DNA from: Pseudomonadota bacterium
GTDB lineage: Bacteria > Pseudomonadota > Alphaproteobacteria > Rhizobiales > MH13
DNA: 64,000 nt
Reading direction: 5' to 3'
Assembly: GCA_039024915.1 (NCBI GenBank)
Contig: JBCCPK010000005.1
Location: 1-64,000, forward strand
The position numbers and the translations under genes were made by a program. Positions 9,093 through 17,242 of this stretch are shown here, in pieces; within the stretch, counting starts at the first letter, position 1; each line of letters starts with the position of its first letter. A model generated the notes under the pieces. The model was not told the origin of the DNA, searched no databases, and saw only the letters and a list, made by a program, of their open reading frames with translations.

Positions 9093-10167
9093 CGCTCTGG
9101 GTTTGTGCCGACGGCTCGACAGGGTCTGCACGGGTAGATGCCCCCGTTCCGCTTTCACGCTCGTTTTTCACCTTGGATTTGAACGAGAAGCTCGCTGTGA
9201 AGATGCGCGTGTTCAGCCAGATAGCGATCAGGATAATCGCACCCGTCACGATCTGCGTGAAGAACGGGGAGATATGCATCAGGATCAGCCCATTGCCGAT
9301 AACCGCGATGGTCAGCGTGCCAAGCACCGTTCCCAATATCGAACCGCGCCCACCGAACAGCGATGTGCCGCCCAGTACCACCGCCGCGATCACCTGCAGT
9401 TCGAAGCCGACCGCCGCATTGGACGAACCGGAGCCAAGCCTGGCAGCGATAAGAAGGCCCGCGATAGCCGAAGCGATGCCCGTGAGCATATAGACGGTCG
9501 TAATCGTTCCCTTGGCTGGCATGCCGACACGCCGTGCCGCTTCGGGGTTGGAACCCACAGCGATAACACGCCGGCCATAAAGGTTACGGCTGAGGACGAG
9601 CCAGCCGATGGCCGCGATACTCAAAGCAATGATTGCTGGTATCGGGATGCCCATGAGCGTGCCGCGCCCCAGCGCAAAAAAACCGGGCACATCGCTGATC
9701 GGAATGGAGAAACCTTGCGTCATGTAGAGCGCGGCACCACGCAGAATTGAGAGCCCGGCCAGCGTGACGATAAAGGCCGGAATGCCCTGGTAGGCCACAA
9801 ACCAGCCTTGCGCGAAGCCGATTGAGGCGCCGAAGACAAGCATGGCGATCACGACAATTGGCCATGGGACGCCCATCGACAGAATGATCGCTGCGGCGGC
9901 ATTGACGAGGGCGACCTGAGAGCCGACCGACAGATCGATGCCAGCGGTGATGATCACAAACGTCATCGCCACAGCGACGATCAGGATCGGCGCGGCCTGG
10001 CGCAAAACATTGAGCAGGTTGCGCGGCGTCAGGAAGACGTCTGTCATCAGCGAAAAGAAAATGACGCAAACCAGAAAGAAGAACGCAATCGAAAGCACTT
10101 GCGCGTGCTCGGCGATGAAATCCGCCAGGGCGGAGCCCTCACCTCGCTCAGTATAGATGACGCTCAC
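9085..10167 (-). CDS. RbsC-like sugar ABC transporter permease
   Basis: This 360-residue protein has about ten hydrophobic segments between residues ~20 and ~325 and the CUT2 permease hallmarks GIDLSVGSQ and LGGTSLFGGRG. It should form the inner-membrane channel for a pentose or similar sugar with the ATPase and binding protein encoded upstream. The start codon is GTG, overlapping the ATPase stop as GTGA. The C-terminal tail (~330-360) is hydrophilic and overlaps the btpA start. It is transcribed from the lacI end. Confidence 0.9.
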   Translation of the reverse strand: MSVIYTERGEGSALADFIAEHAQVLSIAFFFLVCVIFFSLMTDVFLTPRNLLNVLRQAAPILIVAVAMTFVIITAGIDLSVGSQVALVNAAAAIILSMGVPWPIVVIAMLVFGASIGFAQGWFVAYQGIPAFIVTLAGLSILRGAALYMTQGFSIPISDVPGFFALGRGTLMGIPIPAIIALSIAAIGWLVLSRNLYGRRVIAVGSNPEAARRVGMPAKGTITTVYMLTGIASAIAGLLIAARLGSGSSNAAVGFELQVIAAVVLGGTSLFGGRGSILGTVLGTLTIAVIGNGLILMHISPFFTQIVTGAIILIAIWLNTRIFTASFSFKSKVKNERESGTGASTRADPVEPSAQTQSDG

Positions 10168-10970
10168 AAGGCTTCCCCTTTTCCAACAATCAGTCGGACA
10201 AGGTCTTCGAGATTGGTGTCGGCAATTGCGCGCTCGGCGACTTTGGTCCCTTCATACATCACCGCGATCTTGTCGCAGACCTGGAAAAGGTCCTGCAGCC
10301 GGTGGGTGATCAGAATGACCGCAACACCGCGCGCCTTCACGCGGTTGATCAACCGAAGCACGGCCTCGACTTCGGCGACCGCAAGCGCGGACGTGGGTTC
10401 GTCCATGATGAGAACGCGTGGCTCAAACGACGCTGCACGCGCGATGGCGATAGCCTGACGCTGTCCACCCGATAACTGCGCGACTTTGGCGTTGAGCTTC
10501 GGAATTCGGATGTCGAGTGCATCAAGCATGGCACGCGCATGCGTTTTCATCGATGCGCTGTTGAGAAAGGACCAACGGGTCTCTTCCCTGCCCAGAAACA
10601 GGTTTCCCATGACATCGATATGGTCGCACAGGCTAAGGTCTTGAAACACCATTTCGATGTTACGCGCACGCGCATCTGACGGGTTTGAGAAGTGGACCAG
10701 CTCGCCATCGACATGGATCGTACCGGCATCAGCGATGTAGGTTCCGGAAATAATCTTTGTCAGGGTCGACTTGCCAGCGGCGTTATCGCCAATCAGCCCG
10801 ACGCATTCTCCCGGCTGAATCTCAAGATCGACACCGCGCAGCGCCTCGATAGAACCAAAGGTCTTGCGAATGCCGCGCAGAGCGATACGCGGCGGCACGT
10901 TGGCGCCACCGGGTGAGCCGGAGGGTACGGAACCCTCCGGCTTGCTGCTGTTTATGGGAGAAGCGAGCAT
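10164..10970 (-). CDS. Sugar ABC transporter ATP-binding protein, single NBD (half-size RbsA-like)
   Basis: This 268-residue ATPase has Walker A GDNAAGKST (Lys67), signature LSGGQRQAIAIARA and Walker B VLIMDEPTSAL. Canonical RbsA/MglA proteins carry two such domains in ~500 residues; this one has a single domain and is expected to work as a homodimer, as in FrcA-type systems. Its ATG overlaps the binding-protein stop by one base (TAATG). The first ~25 residues are a Ser/Pro/Gly extension, and their DNA contains a strong 11-bp hairpin (10916-10942) that may set the ratio of binding protein to membrane components. Confidence 0.9.
   Translation of the reverse strand: MLASPINSSKPEGSVPSGSPGGANVPPRIALRGIRKTFGSIEALRGVDLEIQPGECVGLIGDNAAGKSTLTKIISGTYIADAGTIHVDGELVHFSNPSDARARNIEMVFQDLSLCDHIDVMGNLFLGREETRWSFLNSASMKTHARAMLDALDIRIPKLNAKVAQLSGGQRQAIAIARAASFEPRVLIMDEPTSALAVAEVEAVLRLINRVKARGVAVILITHRLQDLFQVCDKIAVMYEGTKVAERAIADTNLEDLVRLIVGKGEAL
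10916..10942 (-). promoter_or_regulatory. Hairpin inside the 5' end of the ATPase gene
   Basis: AGCCGGAGGGT (10916-10926) and ACCCTCCGGCT (10932-10942) are perfect 11-bp inverted copies separated by ACGGA. In the transcript the hairpin lies about 28 bases after the stop of the binding-protein gene and spans codons 10-19 of the ATPase. There is no U-run, so simple termination is unlikely. Hairpins just after binding-protein genes in ABC operons commonly stabilise upstream mRNA or damp downstream expression; here the element is merged into coding sequence. Confidence 0.65.
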
Positions 10971-11905
10971 TACTCGAAGATGCTGCGGAAATCGTCCACA
11001 TTGTCGGAAGTGACGATCGTAACCGGCACCGCGACATTCGCTTCGGTGGAGCCGCCACCAGCAAGATCACCAAGGATCTCAACCGCTGTCGCACCCATTT
11101 GCGAGGGGTCCTGTTGGATGACGGCAACAACGTAGCCAGCCTCGATACCGCTGATAGCCTGTACCGTCAGGTCCCAACCAAAGACCTTCACGTCGTCCTG
11201 CGCCCCCTGGCTTTCGACGGCGGCGATTGCGCCAAGAAGTGCCGGTTCGCCGGTTGCGTAGATCGCATCAAGGTCCGGGTTGGCGGTGATCAGGTTCTCA
11301 GCCGCAGCAAGCGCGATGTCCTGAACATTCTGGCCGTCGACGACCGTCGACATTTCAACGCCGTCAGCGCCTTCAATCGTTTCAACGAACCCAGCCTGGC
11401 GAATGTTCTGGATCGACGAGTTCAGTGCACCGACGATGCCAACCTTGGCCGAACCACCCATCTCGGCCGCCATGTACTCAAGGAAGAACTCGCCCATCAT
11501 GGCGCCAGCGGAGGCGTTATCAACGCCAACCTGGGCCGCATGAGGTCCTTCGGGCAGCACCGCATCAACGGCCACAACGGGAATGCCCGCATCCACCGCC
11601 TGCTCGACAGCGGGCATAATGCCATTGACGTCGATTGCGACAACAACGATCCCATCCACACCTTGCTCGATATAGGTCTCGATAGCGCTGTTTTGGGCCG
11701 CCGGATCGTTGTTGGCGTTGAAGATCACAAGCTCATCGCCCATGCCTGCCGCAGCTTCGGTTGCACCCTCGTTCATCTGGTTGAAGAACAGCGCCTGCTG
11801 GTTGATTTGGACCAGAGCGAATGTTTCGTCCGCCAGCGCGGGCGCCGCGGCAAGGCCGAGGGCGGCGGTCGCTGCAAGCAGTGTTGATCTCAGCTTGGAT
11901 GTCAT
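10970..11905 (-). CDS. RbsB-like periplasmic sugar-binding protein
   Basis: This 311-residue protein starts at the ATG at 11905, with AGGAGA upstream; the frame is open further but contains no better site. Residues 1-25 form a Sec signal peptide (hydrophobic stretch, then ALA before DE). The mature part follows the periplasmic-binding-protein type 1 pattern of ribose/galactose/inositol binders (NQQALFFNQMNEG near the N terminus, repeated GxDG and DxxLPEG elements). It is the ligand-binding component of the downstream ATPase and permease and lies 14 bases after lacI. The substrate is a sugar or sugar conjugate; a ribosyl compound is suggested by the divergent ribokinase. Confidence 0.9.
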   Translation of the reverse strand: MTSKLRSTLLAATAALGLAAAPALADETFALVQINQQALFFNQMNEGATEAAAGMGDELVIFNANNDPAAQNSAIETYIEQGVDGIVVVAIDVNGIMPAVEQAVDAGIPVVAVDAVLPEGPHAAQVGVDNASAGAMMGEFFLEYMAAEMGGSAKVGIVGALNSSIQNIRQAGFVETIEGADGVEMSTVVDGQNVQDIALAAAENLITANPDLDAIYATGEPALLGAIAAVESQGAQDDVKVFGWDLTVQAISGIEAGYVVAVIQQDPSQMGATAVEILGDLAGGGSTEANVAVPVTIVTSDNVDDFRSIFE

Positions 11906-11919
11906 TGTCAGTCTCCTGT

Positions 11920-12966
11920 TTAGGCCTCTGCTGAGGCTTTCTTGTGGTTGGGGGGGGCAAAAACGGGCGGCGAACTCACCGAGTGACGATCGATGAGCTG
12001 TACGGGCATGACAACCCGGCTTTCCAGAAAGCGCGGGTCGTCCCATTGTCCGTCGATCAGCATCTGCACGGCGCGACGGCCCATAGCGTCCACGGGCTGC
12101 TCAACGGCAGTGATGGCTGGCGCGAACAGATGGAGAGACCGTACATTGTCGAAACTGACCAGTGAGATGTCTTCTGGAATTCGAACGCTGCGCTCGCCGA
12201 AGACTTCCATCACGCCTACAGTCAACTCGTCAGAGCCGACAAACAGAGCCGTTTCACCGTCGCGTTCCCGCAGGAAGCGCTGGGCCAATTCTCGCCCGGA
12301 AGCGGCCGCATGCTCGGTCGCGTAGCTGCGCAAGGGTGTTTCCAACCCAAGCCCGCGTTGCAGACCCTGAAGACGCGCCGAGGTACTAGCCAGATCATCA
12401 CGACCGCCGAAATAAGCGACCCGTTTATGGCCTGCCTCGCGAAGCCGTTTGCCCGCCAGATAGCCGCCTTGTTCATTATCACACAGGATGTGCGGAGCGC
12501 GGACGCCCTCAATGGTTTCATCGAGGATGACCGCGCGCGAGAACCGATTGATCATCTCCGCCATCTTCGGCGAAGGCATGTGGTTGGTCATGAAAACCAG
12601 CCCGTCGACCAAGTTCCTCAGGGCGTTATCGAGCGCCGCCATCTCGCGGTCAGCCCGATTCATAGTCGCGTGCAGCGTTACCATTTTGTCCCGCTCGGCC
12701 GCACACGCTTCGATAGCTGCCGCCATGCGAGAGAAAAACGGGTTGGCGATGTCCGGAATGATCAGTGCGATAGTGTCGGATTTTCCAAGGCTCAGCCTGC
12801 GGGCATGAGGATTGGGCCGATAATCAAGGTCGGCGACGGCGCGGTCGACCCGCTCACGTGTGCGGTTCGGCAGCTCGAGGAAGCCGTTCAGATAGCGCGA
12901 AACCGTTGCCACCGACACATCGGCACGCTTGGCGACATCCTTCAGACTGTGCCGGTTACGCGACAA
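11920..12966 (-). CDS. LacI family transcriptional regulator
   Basis: This 348-residue regulator has an N-terminal helix-turn-helix at residues ~8-27 (LKDVAKRADVSVATVSRYLN) and hinge LDYRPNPHARRL, followed by a periplasmic-binding-type effector domain ending near residue 330. It is the first gene of the operon that continues with the RbsBAC-like transporter and btpA-tenA-php, so it is probably autoregulated and responds to the imported sugar. A GTTTAGTAAAC palindrome lies between it and the divergent ribokinase gene. Confidence 0.92.
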   Translation of the reverse strand: MSRNRHSLKDVAKRADVSVATVSRYLNGFLELPNRTRERVDRAVADLDYRPNPHARRLSLGKSDTIALIIPDIANPFFSRMAAAIEACAAERDKMVTLHATMNRADREMAALDNALRNLVDGLVFMTNHMPSPKMAEMINRFSRAVILDETIEGVRAPHILCDNEQGGYLAGKRLREAGHKRVAYFGGRDDLASTSARLQGLQRGLGLETPLRSYATEHAAASGRELAQRFLRERDGETALFVGSDELTVGVMEVFGERSVRIPEDISLVSFDNVRSLHLFAPAITAVEQPVDAMGRRAVQMLIDGQWDDPRFLESRVVMPVQLIDRHSVSSPPVFAPPNHKKASAEA

Positions 12967-12988
12967 ACGCTTGACCTCTTGTAAAGCG

Positions 12989-12999
12989 GTTTAGTAAAC
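12989..12999. promoter_or_regulatory. Candidate LacI-family operator (GTTTAGTAAAC)
   Basis: An 11-bp perfect inverted repeat with an odd centre, GTTTA-G-TAAAC, lies 23 bases upstream of the lacI start, in the region shared with the ribokinase gene. LacI-family sites are short AT/GC palindromes of this sort, often CG-centred, so the match is suggestive rather than diagnostic. Position and symmetry are seen directly; the binding protein is inferred. Confidence 0.45.
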
Positions 13000-13142
13000 G
13001 CATTAACACGTGGAACTGCGACAAATGTCAACCGATTTGCTTAAGACGTTTGTCCAGGGAGAAACGCCTGGTGCCAACGACCCGACAGCATGGTTTGCGA
13101 CAGCCGCGACCAGCGTAACTCAGCGAAGAGGGTTCATCTCGC

Positions 13143-14102
13143 ATGCGCGCCTACGTCATCGGTAACGCCGTTGTAGATGAGACATTCCTCGTGGAGGCCT
13201 TGCCGGTCGAGGGCGAATCTATTCACGCAACTCCGCGCAGCCGCGATGTGGGCGGCAAAGGCGCAAACCAAGCAATCGTTCTGGCGCGCGCCGGCGTTGA
13301 CGTCACCCTGATAGCCGGTCTGGGCGAGGATGCGCGCGCTGAAACCGTCCGAGCGGCATTGGCACATGAACCCATGGACGTCCGTTTCGTTACCGTCCCC
13401 ACGGCGGCCACGGACATGTCTGTTGTGATGACCACACCGGATGGTGGCAACGCGATCATCACCACTAATCAGTGTGCAGAAGCTTTGGACGCGCCAACAA
13501 TCTTGCCGGTCTTGGCTGAGGCGGTCCCCGGCGATGTGATGGTGCTCCAGGGCAACCTCGGTGCCGTCACAACAACCGAGCTGTTTGAAACAGCGCACAA
13601 GAAGGGCATGCCGGTTGTGTTTAACCCCTCTCCAGTACGCGCTGAGTTTGCGCAGCTTCTTCCGCGAGCCGCGATGGTCTTCGTCAACAAGATGGAAGCA
13701 CAGGCCTATTATCTACCAGCACGTACGCACGGCGCAGAGCCGACCCCTGGAAACTTAGGAAAAACGCCAGCGACCACCTTCATCATCACAACGATGGGAA
13801 AAGACGGCGCTGTCTTCCAGCGGCATAAAGGGGAGGAAGAGGACGTTCACCTTCCCGCCAAGCCCTGCACGGTCGTTGATGCTACCGGTGCCGGAGATAC
13901 GTATCAAAGCGCGCTGCTTGCAGCGCTTTTTCGCAAAGGGCGGTCCTGGCTGTCCTTCAATGAACAGGATATTCGTGCGGCTGGTTGTGTCGGCGCGGCC
14001 GCTGCAGCCATTTCGATTTCGCGACATGGTACCTTGAGCGCGTTACCCCAGCACGCTGAGCTGGCGAGTTTTCTCGGCAGCCAAGCTAAGCCGGCGCTCT
14101 AG
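13143..14102 (+). CDS. rbsK: Ribokinase-like PfkB family carbohydrate kinase
   Basis: This 319-residue kinase has the PfkB signature 1 GGKGANQA near residues 37-44 and signature 2 DATGAGDTY (residues 246-254) with Asp252 as the probable catalytic base. This fits ribokinase-type phosphorylation of a sugar C5/C1 hydroxyl by ATP in the cytoplasm. It diverges from the lacI-rbsBAC operon and is expected to phosphorylate the imported or released sugar. GAGGG upstream could be its ribosome-binding site. Ribokinase is the best reading, but other PfkB specificities (nucleoside, pseudouridine) cannot be excluded. Confidence 0.85.
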   Translation: MRAYVIGNAVVDETFLVEALPVEGESIHATPRSRDVGGKGANQAIVLARAGVDVTLIAGLGEDARAETVRAALAHEPMDVRFVTVPTAATDMSVVMTTPDGGNAIITTNQCAEALDAPTILPVLAEAVPGDVMVLQGNLGAVTTTELFETAHKKGMPVVFNPSPVRAEFAQLLPRAAMVFVNKMEAQAYYLPARTHGAEPTPGNLGKTPATTFIITTMGKDGAVFQRHKGEEEDVHLPAKPCTVVDATGAGDTYQSALLAALFRKGRSWLSFNEQDIRAAGCVGAAAAAISISRHGTLSALPQHAELASFLGSQAKPAL

Positions 14103-14217
14103 GCCGCGATGACCTTCGATACGTAGGTGTGTCAGGTCGGCACCGCAGTAGTGGGTACGACCGCTTGCCTGGGCCATCCAGCACAAGACGGCTCGGTCAC
14201 CAACACGGAGCGCGTAT

Positions 14218-15711
14218 TCATATCCAGTCCTTGTAAAACTGCCGCACCGGCTCAATCAGGTCCGCAGCAAGGCGTCGAAGTCTCGCTTCTTCTGCCGTGT
14301 CGGACCGGTTGAGCGTGCGCGCGATTTCGGCGTGGACCTCCGCCCCATCCACGTTTGTGAACTGACCACCGTGCAGCACAACCTCACCGCCAATGATCAC
14401 GGTTTCCACCGCATTCGGTTTTGCGCGGCGCACCAGAACGTCTGTGATCGGGAGTGCCGGGTTCTGATAGGGTGACGTCACACTGGTCCAATCCAGCAGG
14501 ACGATGTCGGCATATCCGCCGATTTCCAGCCGCCCGATGTGGCCTGCAAATGGCGTGGTGGCTGCACCATGCTCGGTCGCCATGCGTAAGATCTGATCCG
14601 CCGAAGGAGCGGGTGCCCCATGACCGGATGGCCGGTGCAGCGTCAGGGCGAGACGCATCTCCTGCAGCATATCGCGGTCATCATTGATGCCTGCTTCATC
14701 GATACCCAGCGCCACCGGGACACCGCTCTCAAGAAAGGCATTCAAGTCGGCTGTTCCACTCTTGAGCCGTAGGTTGGACGAGCAATTGTGGCACAGACAC
14801 CCCCCACGCTCGGATAGAAGCGCCAAATCATCCGACGTCATCCAGACCCCGTGCCCGATCGTCAGGTTGGGTCCGATCAATCCGAACGAATCGACATGCT
14901 CCAGCGCCGATCCACCTGTACGCCGCCGCGCATATTCAGCCTGGTATGGGGTCTCAAGCAGATGCATGTGTACGGCTGCGCCGGTCTCCTCGGCCATCAA
15001 GGCGGCACTTTCGAGGGCGGCCTCGGATAACCAGTGCAGATTGGAGGGTGCGATTTGGATGCCGATCAACGGGTCTGCCGCCCACTGCTCACGCAGGGCA
15101 TGAAAGACGGAGATTTGGTCCTCTAAGGGAAGACCAAAACCGCTAAGATAGGCCGCAGTGGGCGCCTGTAACTCGGTAGGAAGCGACGCAACAAAGACCT
15201 CGTCCGCTTCATAAATCATGCGATTTTGATCGCGCAGAGCAAACGAATACGATGCCCGCATTCCAAGCTCCGTATAGGCGCCGATAATGCGGTTGGCCCT
15301 CGCAATCACCGCATCGACGTCACCCGGTGCGCGGCTATGCAGGTGCTGGACCGTCGTCACCCCCGACGCAATCATCTCGAAAGCTGCGTACAGCGTGTCC
15401 AAACGCGGATCGACGTCACGCATGGCCAAACGCTCGGGGAACCAGAGTTCCAACGGCTGGTCGCGAGCGCCCATTTGAAAGGGCGTCAGGCCGACATGAT
15501 GATGCGCATTGATCAAACCGGGTATCGCGACCTGGTTCCGCCCACCAACCTCGTAAACGCCCGGATGAGCTTTCCGCAATTCACCGGCATTGCCGATCTT
15601 TTCGATGCGCGATCCGGCGATCAGCAGGCCAGCGTCTTCAACGATTGAGGGTGATCCATCGTCCTGGAACCCTGTCAGGATGCGATCAGCGGTGACCAAC
15701 ATCTGCTTCAT
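14218..15711 (-). CDS. Metal-dependent amidohydrolase / deaminase (AtzA-SsnA-guanine deaminase type), copy 1
   Basis: This 497-residue amidohydrolase has the metal-binding motif His70-x-His72 (INAHHHVG), a later HMHLLET (His), IGHGVW (His) and the metal/catalytic LGIDEAG Asp. This layout is typical of subtype III amidohydrolases that deaminate or dechlorinate N-heterocycles such as 8-oxoguanine, guanine, cytosine or s-triazines. It is the last gene of a seven-gene coupled operon and overlaps the racemase-like gene by four bases (ATGA). Probable reaction: hydrolytic deamination or ring C-N cleavage of a heterocycle released by the upstream enzymes. The exact substrate is not readable. Confidence 0.85.
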   Translation of the reverse strand: MKQMLVTADRILTGFQDDGSPSIVEDAGLLIAGSRIEKIGNAGELRKAHPGVYEVGGRNQVAIPGLINAHHHVGLTPFQMGARDQPLELWFPERLAMRDVDPRLDTLYAAFEMIASGVTTVQHLHSRAPGDVDAVIARANRIIGAYTELGMRASYSFALRDQNRMIYEADEVFVASLPTELQAPTAAYLSGFGLPLEDQISVFHALREQWAADPLIGIQIAPSNLHWLSEAALESAALMAEETGAAVHMHLLETPYQAEYARRRTGGSALEHVDSFGLIGPNLTIGHGVWMTSDDLALLSERGGCLCHNCSSNLRLKSGTADLNAFLESGVPVALGIDEAGINDDRDMLQEMRLALTLHRPSGHGAPAPSADQILRMATEHGAATTPFAGHIGRLEIGGYADIVLLDWTSVTSPYQNPALPITDVLVRRAKPNAVETVIIGGEVVLHGGQFTNVDGAEVHAEIARTLNRSDTAEEARLRRLAADLIEPVRQFYKDWI

Positions 15712-16361
15712 GGGATGTGCCCGTCCGATGCACGTGCCATGACCAGTCGAACCGCAGCAGGCAAGGGTTCGATCAGCGGGACCGGTGCTCGCGGCGCCAG
15801 AGCACGGGCCGCCACGGCGAGCGGGCCGCCGCCAATAATGATTGCGTCGACTTTCGCTTGCCCAACAGCTGCCGTGATCGTGCTCTCAAGCGCATCTTCG
15901 AGGCCATCAGGATCACGCATCAAGGCGGCCGGATCACCACCGGTGGTCCACGTTCCGGCAAAGTTCCGGTGGCCGTGGGACGCAGCTGTCTCGCTTATCC
16001 TTTGGCGAAGCTCCGGCGTGGTCGTAACGACCGCAAACCGCCGCCCACCCGCTGCGGCCTCCGCCATGCCAGCTTCCGCAATGCCTGCCACAGGGACTTC
16101 GAGTTGGGCGAGAAGGCTCTCACGACCGGGATCACCGAAGGCAGCGACGATCACTCCATCAAATCCGGTAAGCTCTGGCGCCATCGCCCGAACGGCACCA
16201 TCCGCTAGGTCAAGTGAGGGTTCATCGGTGATCAGTTCGGCCCCAAATGGTGCGGTGAAGCCAGCGATCCGGGCTTCATCTGAAGCGACCTCGTTGGCGA
16301 TCCTGACCATAGCCGCTGTCGTGTCGGCGGACGTGTTTGGATTGATCAGCGCAAGTCTCAA
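15708..16361 (-). CDS. Asp/Glu/hydantoin racemase-like protein lacking catalytic Cys (copy 1)
   Basis: The protein is 217 residues if it starts at TTG 16361, which overlaps the upstream stop as TTGA and has GAGG seven bases before it. It then opens with LRLALINPNTS, the hallmark N terminus of the hydantoin racemase family. At the two places where racemases carry catalytic Cys, this protein reads VAAFGDPG and IIGGGPL, with no Cys at either. A classical two-base Cys racemization is therefore unlikely. Its operon with deacetylases and an amidohydrolase points to handling of a hydantoin- or ureide-like intermediate. A longer frame upstream exists but would begin inside the neighbouring gene. Confidence 0.75.
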   Translation of the reverse strand: MRLALINPNTSADTTAAMVRIANEVASDEARIAGFTAPFGAELITDEPSLDLADGAVRAMAPELTGFDGVIVAAFGDPGRESLLAQLEVPVAGIAEAGMAEAAAGGRRFAVVTTTPELRQRISETAASHGHRNFAGTWTTGGDPAALMRDPDGLEDALESTITAAVGQAKVDAIIIGGGPLAVAARALAPRAPVPLIEPLPAAVRLVMARASDGHIP

Positions 16362-17242
16362 GGAACGGCCTCGGCGAAAGCGTTGGCAATTTGTATACGC
16401 TGCGCCAACCACAACCGCTCACGACGCCGATCCAGCTCCTCAAGAACGTTTTGGAAGGCCTTGAACCGACCCGGCCTGCCGACAATCCGAAGGTGAAACC
16501 CAATGTTCAAGAGACGAGGGTGGCCTGCCGCAGCTTCCGCTTCCAACACATCCAAAGCGTCACGAATGTAATCGACCATTTCCGAGGATCGCACAAAACC
16601 ATTGGGGTGAAAGAACTTCATGTCATTGCTGTCGAGAGCGTAGGGTACGACGAGCAGTCCGCTGGGGTCTCGGTAGGGCAGATCATCGTCAAAGCCATTG
16701 GAGGTGTACCGATAGCGCCGCTCCACCAGCAGATCTCTGGTCCATGGGCTCTCGGCTCCCCGGCAAAAGAAACCCAGGGGTTTGTGGCCCGTCGCCGAGG
16801 CGATTGCATCGGCTGCCCTGTCGAGATCAGCCGCCTCGGTTTCCCGATCCTGATAGTCTGCGTGCGGCCGCCACTGCCAACCATGGCACGCCACCTCGTG
16901 CCCACCCGAGGAAAGCATCGATAGTACCAGCGCGGCGCGCTCGGCAGCGCGTCCGCAGGCAAACAGCGTCATAGGGATGTCAAAACGGCGAAGTGCATCG
17001 GCCATGCGCCATGCACCGGCTCGGATGCCATAGGCAAAAATCTGGGCCTGTCCAGGGTCGGAACGGCCCTCTGGCACCACCGATAGGACTTCGCCAATCC
17101 GCTCGTTCGTTTGGTCACCATCGAGGATTTGCTGTTCAGCGCCCTCTTCAAAGTTCACGACGACAGAGACTGCCAAACGCGTTCCGTTGGGCCAAGTGAA
17201 ATCCGGCCACTGGCCAGCATAGCCGATGAGATCGCGCGTCAA
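16358..17242 (-). CDS. PuuE-like polysaccharide-deacetylase-family hydrolase (copy 1)
   Basis: The protein is 294 residues from TTG 17242, which overlaps the upstream stop as TTGA; the upstream part of the open frame lies inside the neighbouring gene. It opens LTRDLIGYAG and carries WPNGTRLAVSVVVNFEEGAE (residues ~18-37) and HGWQW (120-124). These are hallmarks of the allantoinase (PuuE) branch of the NodB/polysaccharide deacetylase fold, which cleaves cyclic amides rather than sugars. It lies immediately after a second member of the same family. Expected role: ring opening of an allantoin-, hydantoin- or imide-like compound in the cytoplasm. Confidence 0.8.
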   Translation of the reverse strand: MTRDLIGYAGQWPDFTWPNGTRLAVSVVVNFEEGAEQQILDGDQTNERIGEVLSVVPEGRSDPGQAQIFAYGIRAGAWRMADALRRFDIPMTLFACGRAAERAALVLSMLSSGGHEVACHGWQWRPHADYQDRETEAADLDRAADAIASATGHKPLGFFCRGAESPWTRDLLVERRYRYTSNGFDDDLPYRDPSGLLVVPYALDSNDMKFFHPNGFVRSSEMVDYIRDALDVLEAEAAAGHPRLLNIGFHLRIVGRPGRFKAFQNVLEELDRRRERLWLAQRIQIANAFAEAVP

